Below, piece after piece: positions 24,474 through 31,862 of a DNA stretch of 64,000 nt; the stretch's first letter is position 1; each line of letters starts with the position of its first letter. A program made the position numbers and the translations under genes. The stretch comes from Kitasatospora aureofaciens. GTDB lineage: Bacteria > Actinomycetota > Actinomycetes > Streptomycetales > Streptomycetaceae. The stretch spans positions 124,001 to 188,000 of the forward strand of contig JODU01000009.1 of the NCBI GenBank assembly GCA_000720845.1, written 5' to 3'. Below the pieces are notes generated by a model that was not told the origin of the DNA, ran no database searches, and saw only the letters and a program-made list of their open reading frames with translations.

Positions 24474-25808
24474 GTGACCCAGACAACCGACGCCGCCGCC
24501 TCCCCCGTGGACCAGCCGGCCCCCACCGACCGGCCGGAGCACACCGGCCCCCGCCGCCGTCGGCGCGTGCACCGCGCCTGGTGGGTCGCCGCCGTCACCT
24601 TCGTGACGATCATCGGGGCCGCCGCCTTCCGCTCCCTGCCCGGCATCCTCATCGACCCGCTCCACCAGGAGTTCGGCTGGTCGCGCGGCACGATCGGCGC
24701 CGCCGTCTCCGTGAACCTCGCCCTCTACGGGCTCACCGCGCCCTTCGCCGCCGCGCTGATGGACCGCTTCGGCATCCGGCGGGTGGTCGCCGTCGCTCTG
24801 ATGGTGATCGCGGTCGGCTCCGGCCTCACGGTGTGGATGAACTCCGCCTGGCAGCTCATCCTGTGCTGGGGGCTGCTGGTCGGCCTCGGCTCCGGATCGA
24901 TGGCCCTGGCCTTCGCCGCCACCGTCACCAACCGCTGGTTCACCGAGCGGCGCGGCCTGGTCACCGGCGTCCTCACCGCCGCCTCCGCCTCCGGACAGCT
25001 GATCTTCCTGCCGCTGCTGTCCTGGATCGTCGAGACGTACGACTGGCGCCCGGCGGCCGTCACCGTCGCCCTCGCCGCCCTGGCCGTGGTCCCCTTCGTC
25101 TGGCTCCTGCTGCACGACCACCCGGCCGACGTCGGCCACAAGCCGTACGGCGCCGAGGAGTTCGTGCCCAAGCCCGCGCCCGTCCCCGGCGCCGCCCGCC
25201 GTGCCCTCGCGGTCCTGTTCTCCGCCGTCCGCACCGGCCCGTTCTGGCTGCTGGCGGGCAGCTTCGCGATCTGCGGCGCCTCCACCAACGGCCTGATCCA
25301 GACCCACTTCGTGCCCGCCGCCCACGACCACGGCATGCCGATCACCGCCGCCGCCTCGCTGCTCGCCGTCATCGGCGTCTTCGACGTGGCCGGCACGATC
25401 GCCTCCGGCTGGTTCACCGACCGTTTCGAACCGCGCCGCCTGCTCGCCGTCTACTACGCCCTGCGCGGCGTGTCCCTCCTCTTCCTCCCCATGCTGCTCG
25501 CGCCGAGCGTCCACCCGCCGATGCTCTTCTTCATCGTCTTCTACGGCCTCGACTGGGTCGCCACCGTCCCGCCCACCCTCGCCCTGTGCCGCGAGCACTA
25601 CGGCGACGACAGCGCGATCGTCTTCGGCTGGGTCCTCGCCTCCCACCAGGTGGGCGCCGCCCTCGTCGCCTTCCTCGGCGGCGTGGCCCGCGACCACTTC
25701 GGCTCCTACGACGTGGTGTGGATCGCCTCCGGGGCGCTGTGCGCGGCGGCGGCCCTGATGGCACTGGTGATCCGGCGGCGTCCGGTGCCGGTGACCGCAC
25801 TGTCATGA
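24474..25808 (+). CDS. MFS transporter
   Basis: 444-residue protein with 12 predicted membrane spans. The loop 2-3 signature appears as AALMDRFGIRRVV, and the second half repeats it as ASGWFTDRFEPRRLLAV, the usual duplication. LPGILIDPLHQEFGWSRG at the first loop resembles monocarboxylate/oxalate-formate-type MFS carriers. GTG start at 24474 lies 71 nt from the divergent GlxA-type regulator start, suggesting local control. Substrate unknown. Confidence 0.87.
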   Translation: MTQTTDAAASPVDQPAPTDRPEHTGPRRRRRVHRAWWVAAVTFVTIIGAAAFRSLPGILIDPLHQEFGWSRGTIGAAVSVNLALYGLTAPFAAALMDRFGIRRVVAVALMVIAVGSGLTVWMNSAWQLILCWGLLVGLGSGSMALAFAATVTNRWFTERRGLVTGVLTAASASGQLIFLPLLSWIVETYDWRPAAVTVALAALAVVPFVWLLLHDHPADVGHKPYGAEEFVPKPAPVPGAARRALAVLFSAVRTGPFWLLAGSFAICGASTNGLIQTHFVPAAHDHGMPITAAASLLAVIGVFDVAGTIASGWFTDRFEPRRLLAVYYALRGVSLLFLPMLLAPSVHPPMLFFIVFYGLDWVATVPPTLALCREHYGDDSAIVFGWVLASHQVGAALVAFLGGVARDHFGSYDVVWIASGALCAAAALMALVIRRRPVPVTALS

Positions 25809-25829
25809 GCAGGTCGTAGGCTCCCGGGC

Positions 25830-26705
25830 ATGGGGTGGGGAGCAGGGCCGGGGGCGGCCGGACGGCGGCGCCTGGCGTGGTCGAACGACGAGTGGAACCT
25901 GGCGGCGGCGCTGTGCGCGGCGCAACTGCCGCTGGTGTGGCTGGCGTGGTGGCTCCTCGTGGGGGCGGGGCAGGACGACTACGGGCGCGGCGGGGGAGCT
26001 TTCGGTGTCCTCTGCGTCCCGCTGATCCTGCCGCTCCTCGGAGTCCTGCACTCCAGTGCGCAGATCATGCCCGCCGCGACGCTGTCCCGTCTCTTCCCGC
26101 GCCGCCCGCGCGGGCCCGAGTGGGCCCGGCACGCGGTGGCTTCCGTGCTGGTCGGCGCGGGGTGGGCCGTGCTGGGGCACATGGTGTGGGACTGGTCGCT
26201 CAGCGACACGGTCCCTTGGTTCGCGGGTGCCGGAATCCTTCCCGTGCTGTTCCTCGCCCCACTGCGCCGGCGGGCGTGGGGCGGGTGGAGCGTCTGGCTC
26301 CGTTCGGCCGCCGCCTGCTTCGTCCTCTTCGTCGCCGGCGGGCTGGCCGTGGCGGCCCTCGCCGACGACTACGAACCCCCTCGGCTGTCCGCCGGGCAGC
26401 TCGCCGGGGACTACCGCGGAGACCACGGGGCCGTACTGCGGCTCGCCCCCGGCGGCCGGGCCGAGCTGACCCGGGTCCCGGCCCAGCCCGACTTCGAAGC
26501 GGACCAGGACTACACCAGGTGCGGCGGCACCGGCACCTGGACCCGCGACCGGTACGGCGACCGCGAGGCCGTCCTCGTGAGGCTCGACGGCGACTGCGGG
26601 GAGGCGACGCACTGGAGGATCGGCGGGAGCGAACAGGCGCCCGAGCTGTTCGCGCTGTTCGGCGACCCGGACGCCGGTGACCTGCTGATCCTCACCCGGA
26701 GCTAG
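25830..26705 (+). CDS. membrane protein with extracytoplasmic beta-rich domain
   Basis: 291 residues, unknown function. About five hydrophobic spans occupy residues 25-180 (LPLVWLAWWLLVGAG, VPLILPLLGVLHSS, WAVLGHMVWDW, ILPVLFLAPL, FVLFVAGGLAVAALAD). The last 110 residues form a soluble domain (LAGDYRGDHGAVLRLAPGGR, CGGTGTWTRDRYGDREAVLV) with two cysteines, resembling small secreted lipocalin-like domains common in Streptomyces. It starts 21 nt after the MFS gene, and its stop overlaps the stop of the convergent monooxygenase in one CTAG. Confidence 0.7.
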   Translation: MGWGAGPGAAGRRRLAWSNDEWNLAAALCAAQLPLVWLAWWLLVGAGQDDYGRGGGAFGVLCVPLILPLLGVLHSSAQIMPAATLSRLFPRRPRGPEWARHAVASVLVGAGWAVLGHMVWDWSLSDTVPWFAGAGILPVLFLAPLRRRAWGGWSVWLRSAAACFVLFVAGGLAVAALADDYEPPRLSAGQLAGDYRGDHGAVLRLAPGGRAELTRVPAQPDFEADQDYTRCGGTGTWTRDRYGDREAVLVRLDGDCGEATHWRIGGSEQAPELFALFGDPDAGDLLILTRS

Positions 26706-27907
26706 CCCGGCAGCCGCGACACCCGCCCCGCCTCCCTCTTCGCGACCGCGCCGGCGATCCGCTCCGCGTCGATCGCCAGCTCGCGGAGCATGCCGCTGAT
26801 CGGGTTGGTGAACCCGGTGAAGTACAGGCCCGGTGCCGCGGCCGGGGCGCGGCCCCCGTGGGCGAGGGGCCGGCCGGAGCCGTCGAGGACGCCGAGGTGC
26901 CCGACCAGCCCCTCCAGGCCCCGCCGGTACCCCGTGGCCGCGATCACCGCGTCCGGGGCGATGCGGGTGCCGTCGGCCAGCAGGACCTTGCCGTCCTCGA
27001 AGCCGTCCATCGCGGCGACGACCTCCACCCGGCCGGAGCGCACCGCGTCGATCAGGCCCACGTCCTGCACCGGGATGGCACCCTCGGCCACCCGGCTGTA
27101 GAGCCCGGTGCCGGGACGCGGCAGCCCCTGGTCCGACAGGTCGGGCACGCTGATCCGGGCCAGTGGCCGGGCCAGCCGGTCCACCAGCGCGACCGGCAGC
27201 CGCCGGCACAGGACACCGGTGTACTGGGCGGCCCATCCGGCGGTCGAGCGGCGGACGATGTGCGGCGCCGTGCGCACGGCGAGCCGGACCCGGGCGGCCC
27301 CGCCCTCCACCAGGTCCACGGCGATCTCCGCGCCCGTGTTGCCCACCCCGACCACCAGGACGTCCCGGCCGGCGTACGGGGCCGGGGCGCGGTACTCGGC
27401 GGCGTGCCGGAACTCGCCGGTGTACGTGTCCCGGCCGGGCCAGTCCGGCACGCGCGGGGTGTGGTTGTAACCGGTGGCGACCACCACCGCGGCGCCGGCC
27501 AGCTCCCGGCCCCCGGCGGCGTGCAGCAGCCACCCGGCCCCGTCGGGCACCCGCTCGACGCGGAAGACCTCGACGCCGGTGACGATCTCCAGCTGGTGGT
27601 ACTCGGCGTACTTCTCCAGGTACCGCACCACGTCGTCCCGGGCCACCCAGCGTCCGAACCGGCGCGGCATCGGAAGGCCGGGCAGCGAGGAGAGGCGGCG
27701 GGTGGTGTGCAGCCGCAGCCGGTCGTAGTGGCGCCGCCAGGAGGAACCGACGTGGTCGGCCCGTTCCAGGACGACGGCCCGCAGACCGCGGGCGCGCAGT
27801 GCGCGCGCGACCGCGAGACCGCCGGGACCGGCGCCTATGACGTACACGGGCCGGCCCGCGGCGTGGGCGGGCCGCTGCGGTTCAGCGGACGCGGTGGAGT
27901 CGGCCAT
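26702..27907 (-). CDS. flavin-dependent monooxygenase (FMO/trimethylamine-monooxygenase-like)
   Basis: 401-residue FAD/NADPH enzyme. FAD-binding Rossmann motif VYVIGAGPGGLAVARALRA at residues about 20-40, NADPH-binding motif VLVVGVGNTGAEIAVDL at about 170-190, and the FMO-type ATGYNHTPRVP and ATGYRRGLEGLV motifs. The FMO identifying region is present as FRHAAEYRAPAPYAG rather than the strict FxGxxxHxxxY/F, so it belongs to the wider group of YUC/FMO-like flavoproteins. Substrate unknown. Convergent overlap (CTAG) with the upstream membrane protein gene. Confidence 0.85.
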   Translation of the reverse strand: MADSTASAEPQRPAHAAGRPVYVIGAGPGGLAVARALRARGLRAVVLERADHVGSSWRRHYDRLRLHTTRRLSSLPGLPMPRRFGRWVARDDVVRYLEKYAEYHQLEIVTGVEVFRVERVPDGAGWLLHAAGGRELAGAAVVVATGYNHTPRVPDWPGRDTYTGEFRHAAEYRAPAPYAGRDVLVVGVGNTGAEIAVDLVEGGAARVRLAVRTAPHIVRRSTAGWAAQYTGVLCRRLPVALVDRLARPLARISVPDLSDQGLPRPGTGLYSRVAEGAIPVQDVGLIDAVRSGRVEVVAAMDGFEDGKVLLADGTRIAPDAVIAATGYRRGLEGLVGHLGVLDGSGRPLAHGGRAPAAAPGLYFTGFTNPISGMLRELAIDAERIAGAVAKREAGRVSRLPG

Positions 27908-28006
27908 GCGGCGAGCGTAATCGCGCCCTCGCTTGATGGGTCTCGGTCAAGACCGGAATCGGTTGCGGATCGGTCACGACCGGGACCGGTCGGCTTGAAT
28001 GGCCGG

Positions 28007-28624
28007 ATGGCCCACACACGCATGTACACCCTCGACCCCTCCCTCTCCCGCACCGAACCGCGCGGACACGGCCTGCGCCTGCGCGCCTGGGACGCCGCTT
28101 CGGACGACGACGCGCAGACGTGGCTGCGCGGCTGCCTCGACCCCGAGTTCCAGCGCTGGAACACACCGCTCAAGCTGTGGACCGATCTCGCCGGGGCCCG
28201 CGAGTCGCTCCGGGGGCGGGCGCGGGACGCGGCGGACGGCAGGTCGGCGTCGTTCCGGATCACCGACGACGAGAGCGGTACGACGCTCGGGCACATCGGC
28301 CTGAACGAGATCAGCCGGCAGATGAAGGTGGCCCGGATCGGCTACTGGGTGCTCCCCGAGGCCCGGGGCCGGGGCGTGGCCACCCGGGCCCTGCTGCTCG
28401 CCTCCCGCTGGTCCTACGCCGAACTCGGCCTCCACCGCCTGGAACTGGGCCACGCCGTCGGACACGAGGTCTCCTGCCGCGTCGCCGAGCGCAGCGGCTA
28501 CCGCGCCGAGGGCACCCTGCGCGAGGCGATGTTCGAGGCCGGCCGGCACGACGCGTTCCGGGACGTGCACCTGCACGCACGCCTGGCGACGGACCAGGAG
28601 CCGACGCCGCCCGGCGCGCGGTGA
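28007..28624 (+). CDS. GNAT acetyltransferase (RimJ/RimL type)
   Basis: 205-residue N-acetyltransferase. Core pattern: LRLRAWDAASDDDAQTWLRG, HIGLNEISRQMKVARIGYWV, then the acetyl-CoA loop LPEARGRGVATRALLLASRW (R-G-R-G-V-A), and HRLELGHAVGHEVSCRVAERSGY-like C-terminal strand (written here as VSCRVAERSGYRAEGTLRE), the hallmark of RimL-like enzymes that acetylate protein N-termini or small amines. Start ATG 28007; ATG 28022 is an alternative. Neither has a strong SD. Confidence 0.83.
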   Translation: MAHTRMYTLDPSLSRTEPRGHGLRLRAWDAASDDDAQTWLRGCLDPEFQRWNTPLKLWTDLAGARESLRGRARDAADGRSASFRITDDESGTTLGHIGLNEISRQMKVARIGYWVLPEARGRGVATRALLLASRWSYAELGLHRLELGHAVGHEVSCRVAERSGYRAEGTLREAMFEAGRHDAFRDVHLHARLATDQEPTPPGAR

Positions 28625-28638
28625 GCGGTGAGCGCACC

Positions 28639-29307
28639 TCACGGCCACAGCAGCCGCCGGTCCCAACCTCCCTTCTCCGCCCGGCGGTAGGACAGCCGTA
28701 CGTGGCGCCGGCGGGCCTCGCCCTGGAAGAACTCCACCTCGTCGGGGCGGAGTCGGTACAGAGTCCAGGACGCCACCGGAGCGTCCGGTTCCCGCTCGGC
28801 CCGCTCCCAGGCCGCCTCAGAGGCGCGGGCCAGTTCGTCGGGCGTGTCCAGCTCCGCGCTCTGCCGGCCGGTGAGCGCGGCGGCCAGCGCGCCGGCCGAC
28901 CGCGCGCGCAGGTCGGCCCGCGCCTCCTCGGCCGGGGCGACGGCGACCGGCCCGCGCAGCCGTACCTGGCGGCCCAGCACCGGCCAGTAGAAGGTGAGGG
29001 CGGCGTACGGGCGGGCGGCGAGGTGGCGCCCCTTGCGGCTGTCGGCGTGGGTGGCGAAGGCCCAGCCGTCCGCGTCCGCGCCGTGCAGCATCACGACGCG
29101 CGCGTCCGGCAGGCCCTCGGCGTCCGCCGTCGCCAGCGTCACCGTGTGCGGCTCGCGCTCGTCGGCCGCGACCGCCTCGGCGAACCAGCTGGTGAACAGC
29201 TCCAGCGGGTCGCCGGGCGCGTCGGCCGGGTCGAGGGGCGGCAGTTCGGTGACGGCGGGGTCCCACACCCGCAGTGACCTCAGCAGCTCGTGGAGATCGG
29301 TTCCCAT
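28639..29307 (-). CDS. PdxH-like pyridoxamine-phosphate oxidase family protein
   Basis: 222-residue flavin protein, second PNPOx-fold relative of pdxH in this window. Conserved pieces: ELFTSWFAEAVAADEREPHT, DARVVMLHGADADGWAFATH, DSRKGRHLAARPYAALTFYW, and the C-terminal YRLRPDEVEFFQGEARRRHVR where true PdxH has W-Q-G-R-x-x-R-L-H. That last change (FFQGEARRRHV) alters the PLP-binding Arg/His region, so it may have a different substrate. Probably a phenazine-biosynthesis PhzG-like or general PNPOx paralogue; physiological role unknown. Confidence 0.78.
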   Translation of the reverse strand: MGTDLHELLRSLRVWDPAVTELPPLDPADAPGDPLELFTSWFAEAVAADEREPHTVTLATADAEGLPDARVVMLHGADADGWAFATHADSRKGRHLAARPYAALTFYWPVLGRQVRLRGPVAVAPAEEARADLRARSAGALAAALTGRQSAELDTPDELARASEAAWERAEREPDAPVASWTLYRLRPDEVEFFQGEARRRHVRLSYRRAEKGGWDRRLLWP

Positions 29308-29342
29308 ACCCCGATCGTCCTGCGGCCAGGGGTGCCCGGGGC

Positions 29343-29768
29343 TCACACGGAGCCGAGGTCGGAGGAGACCCAGCGTTCGGGGCGCATCCGGACGAGGACC
29401 TGCTCGCCGTGGTTGGCCGAGGCGAAGGCGACGTAGCCGTCGACCTTCTCGGCCGGGAGGTAGCGCGCGGAGATCTCCCGCAGGTGTTCCTCCGTCGCAG
29501 TGACGGTCTCGACGACCGGCCCCTCCACCGACACGTAGCGGATGGTGGGCTCCAGCCGGTCGACCATCAGCGAGAACCGGCCCGCCTCGCCGATCAGCTT
29601 GTTCTTGCGGCTGTCGAGGCCCGTCATGATCCACACCTCGCCGCCGGGCTCGTACTGGTACCAGATCGGCACGGTCAGCGGGGCGCGTCCCGCCCCCGCG
29701 TCGACCGCGAGCGCGGCGATGTGCGGCTCGGCCAGGAACGTCTCACGCTCTTCGCGGGTCAGGGCCAT
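29343..29768 (-). CDS. PPOX-class F420-dependent protein
   Basis: 141-residue split-barrel flavin/F420-binding protein. TREERETFLAEPHIAALAVD, PLTVPIWYQYEPGGEVWIMT, RKNKLIGEAGRFSLMVDR and YVSVEGPVVETVTATEEHLR follow the actinobacterial family of F420H2-dependent reductases, small cytosolic proteins that bind the deazaflavin coenzyme. The reaction is not defined for this member. Its coenzyme would depend on fbiC, found 12 kb downstream. Confidence 0.78.
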   Translation of the reverse strand: MALTREERETFLAEPHIAALAVDAGAGRAPLTVPIWYQYEPGGEVWIMTGLDSRKNKLIGEAGRFSLMVDRLEPTIRYVSVEGPVVETVTATEEHLREISARYLPAEKVDGYVAFASANHGEQVLVRMRPERWVSSDLGSV

Positions 29769-30100
29769 GGCGGTCTCCTCCAGCGGATGCGGATGCGATG
29801 CGGGTACGGATGCTGGGACAACGTCGGCCGGACGGGCGGCTGTTCCCCGTCCGGGGCCGTCACGGGGCTGAACTTCGAGGCGCTGGACGTCGTGCCGGTG
29901 CGGCCGGAGGGCCGGGGCACGGTCGCCGAGTTCGAGCGGGCGGCCGACGGGGCGGCAAAAGGCTGGAGGTGCGGAGTGCAGAGGTGCGGAGTGCAGAGGT
30001 GCGGAGTGCAGAGGTGCAGAGGCGCGGGAGGTGCGGGAAGTACGACGGGCGGCGACGCGGCGGAGCGGAGATGACAGGCTGCCGCGTGGCGTACTGCCTG
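29769..30100. other. 332-bp gap with a possible degraded reading frame
   Basis: No intact gene. A + strand frame at about 29865-29965 encodes GLNFEALDVVPVRPEGRGTV-like sequence with good codon bias, then runs into the 15-bp tandem repeat described next. This may be the remnant of a lost gene. Upstream sequence 29769-29800 is the promoter side of the PPOX gene. Confidence 0.3.
29966..30018 (+). repeat. tandem repeat, 15-bp unit, 3.5 copies
   Basis: Unit GAGGTGCGGAGTGCA at 29966-29980, 29981-29995 and 29996-30010, all identical, then a partial copy. A unit of five codons keeps the frame (reads EVRSA). Identical copies suggest recent slippage. Confidence 0.85.
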
Positions 30101-30748
30101 CTACTTGGCGGGCTTCTTTCCGGTGATGCCGAGATAGGTCAACAGAGCGAGATGCGGCTTGAGTTCAGCCTGTTTCACACCCCAGGAGGAAAAACCCTTC
30201 TGGTGCGAGGCGGCGGCCGCGAGCATGACGACCAGTGACCCGGCGATCGCCGCGGGGTTCACGTCCTTGTCGACCTTGCCCTTTGCCTGGAGTTCCGCGA
30301 CGGAATCAGTGAGGGGGGAATTCACCGAGTTGAGGATCTTCATGCGGATTCTGGCGAACCGCTTGTCGCCCTCCGCCGCGCCGAGGTCGATCACGCGAAG
30401 AATCGCGTCGTTCTTCCGCCAGAACTCCAGGAATCCGTCGACGAGTTCCTGCGCCGTCTGCCAGCCGGCCTTGCCGACCCAGGAGCGGCCCGCCGTCAGT
30501 CCGGCCAGCGAGGAACTCTCGGCGGCCATGTGCTCGGCGATCTCCAGGACGGCGCCCTCGACGTCCGGGAAGTACTGGTAGAAGGTCGCGGGCGACGTGC
30601 CCGCCTTGCGGGCGACATCGATGACTTTGACATCGCGATAGGGGGAGGAGCTGAGCATTTCGCTGAGGCAGTCGAGCAGTTTCTGCCGGGTCGCCTGCCC
30701 ACGCCGACCGGCCACGCGGCCGTCGACGGTACGCACTTGTCCTGTCAT
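30101..30748 (-). CDS. TetR family transcriptional regulator
   Basis: 215-residue TetR regulator. DNA-binding domain: RGQATRQKLLDCLSEMLSSS, VIDVARKAGTSPATFYQYF, PDVEGAVLEIAEHMA. The C-terminal ligand domain (VDGFLEFWRKNDAILRVIDL) is of the KstR2/TetR_C type without a diagnostic ligand. It is divergent from kbpA (123-bp gap), so it may repress kbpA-afsK; I recall no reported link. Several rare-for-Streptomyces codons and a slightly lower G+C than neighbours are visible but not extreme. Confidence 0.88.
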   Translation of the reverse strand: MTGQVRTVDGRVAGRRGQATRQKLLDCLSEMLSSSPYRDVKVIDVARKAGTSPATFYQYFPDVEGAVLEIAEHMAAESSSLAGLTAGRSWVGKAGWQTAQELVDGFLEFWRKNDAILRVIDLGAAEGDKRFARIRMKILNSVNSPLTDSVAELQAKGKVDKDVNPAAIAGSLVVMLAAAASHQKGFSSWGVKQAELKPHLALLTYLGITGKKPAK

Positions 30749-30871
30749 GCCGTCAGCTTACCGACGGGTGATCCGAGCGCGATTCGGCCGACTGCAAATG
30801 GGGTGCGGGGGTGGAGAGAGGCTGGTGTGCCTGGTCTGCGGGGTGCGGGCGGCGCGGTTACTTTTGACGGC

Positions 30872-31642
30872 ATGGCCGAAAACGGGGCATTCGAGAAGAG
30901 GGCGTCGGACCGTCCGTCCGGCCGCCGGGAGGGCGTCCCCTGCTGGGTGGACGCACAGCTCTCCGACGTGGAGGCGGGCAGGCGCTTCTACGGCGAGCTG
31001 TTCGGCTGGACCTTCCAAAGCGCGGAGGAGACGGGGGAGGGGGCGGCGGGGGAGTCCGTACGGGCGTGCCTGGACGGGGAGCCGGTCGCCGCGCTGGTGC
31101 GCAAGACGGACGGCCGGATGCCCACCGTGTGGTCCGTGTACTTCCACACCCCGGACGCCGCCGCCCTGACCGCGCGGATCCGGGCGGCCGGCGGTCAGGT
31201 CGTCACCCCGCCCCACTCGGTCGGTGACCTGGGCACCGCCGCCCTCGCCGCCGACCCCGACGGTGCGGTCTTCGGGCTCTGGCAGCCGGGCCGCCACCCG
31301 GGCTTCGGGCGCCGGCACGAACCGGGCACCTTCGCCTGGGCCGAGCTGTACACCCGGGACACGCAGGCCGCCAACGCCTTCTACGGCGACCTGTTCCACG
31401 AGGTGCTCTTCGGCCCGGACGCGTCCCCCGACTTCGGCCGCGCCCGGGTCTCGGACGTCTTCGCCGCGCAGATGCCGCCGCACTTCCTCGTCCACTTCCT
31501 GACCGAGGACGTGGAGGCCGGTCTCGCCGCGGTGACCCGGCTCGGCGGCCGGGTCCGGGTGCCGCCCTTCGGGACGTCGTACGGGCGGGTGGCGGTGGTC
31601 TCGGACGGCCAGGGGGCGTCGTTCGCGCTGTTGCAGCGCTGA
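30872..31642 (+). CDS. kbpA: KbpA, AfsK-binding inhibitor (tandem VOC domains)
   Basis: 256-residue protein of two glyoxalase/VOC domains: residues about 20-125 (VPCWVDAQLSDVEAGRRFYG, ADPDGAVFGLWQPGRHPGFG) and 135-256 (TFAWAELYTRDTQAANAFYG, YGRVAVVSDGQGASFALL). In S. coelicolor the gene directly upstream of afsK encodes KbpA, a protein of similar size that binds unphosphorylated AfsK and blocks its autophosphorylation; position and length fit. The metal-ligand pattern of active glyoxalases is weak, in keeping with a binding role. Same strand as afsK, 220 nt ahead. Confidence 0.82.
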   Translation: MAENGAFEKRASDRPSGRREGVPCWVDAQLSDVEAGRRFYGELFGWTFQSAEETGEGAAGESVRACLDGEPVAALVRKTDGRMPTVWSVYFHTPDAAALTARIRAAGGQVVTPPHSVGDLGTAALAADPDGAVFGLWQPGRHPGFGRRHEPGTFAWAELYTRDTQAANAFYGDLFHEVLFGPDASPDFGRARVSDVFAAQMPPHFLVHFLTEDVEAGLAAVTRLGGRVRVPPFGTSYGRVAVVSDGQGASFALLQR

Positions 31643-31695
31643 ACGGCGGCCACGGCGCCGAGGGGGGGGCCGGGAACGGTCGCGTGCAGGGTTCT

Positions 31696-31771
31696 TTGCC
31701 CGGAATCAGGCAAGACACCCCGATTGTCGCCAGGTTCGCCACCAGCGCCTCGGACAGGAAGAATCGGGGTG
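31696..31771 (+). promoter_or_regulatory. two inverted repeats ahead of afsK
   Basis: TTGCC-N8-GGCAA (31696-31713) is followed by a 10-bp repeat CACCCCGATT (31716-31725) with AATCGGGGTG (31762-31771), 36 nt apart. They occupy the 220-bp kbpA-afsK gap, 90-170 nt before the afsK start, and may be a terminator/attenuator or operator for afsK. No clear -35/-10 pair was found. Confidence 0.4.
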
Positions 31772-31862
31772 CGTGGCGCCACGGAGGTGCGGTGGTGAGA
31801 CGCTGCACTTCGGTCGCGTACATATGTGGGTGGCGCGGCCCGTACGGGGAGGTGGCAGGCAA

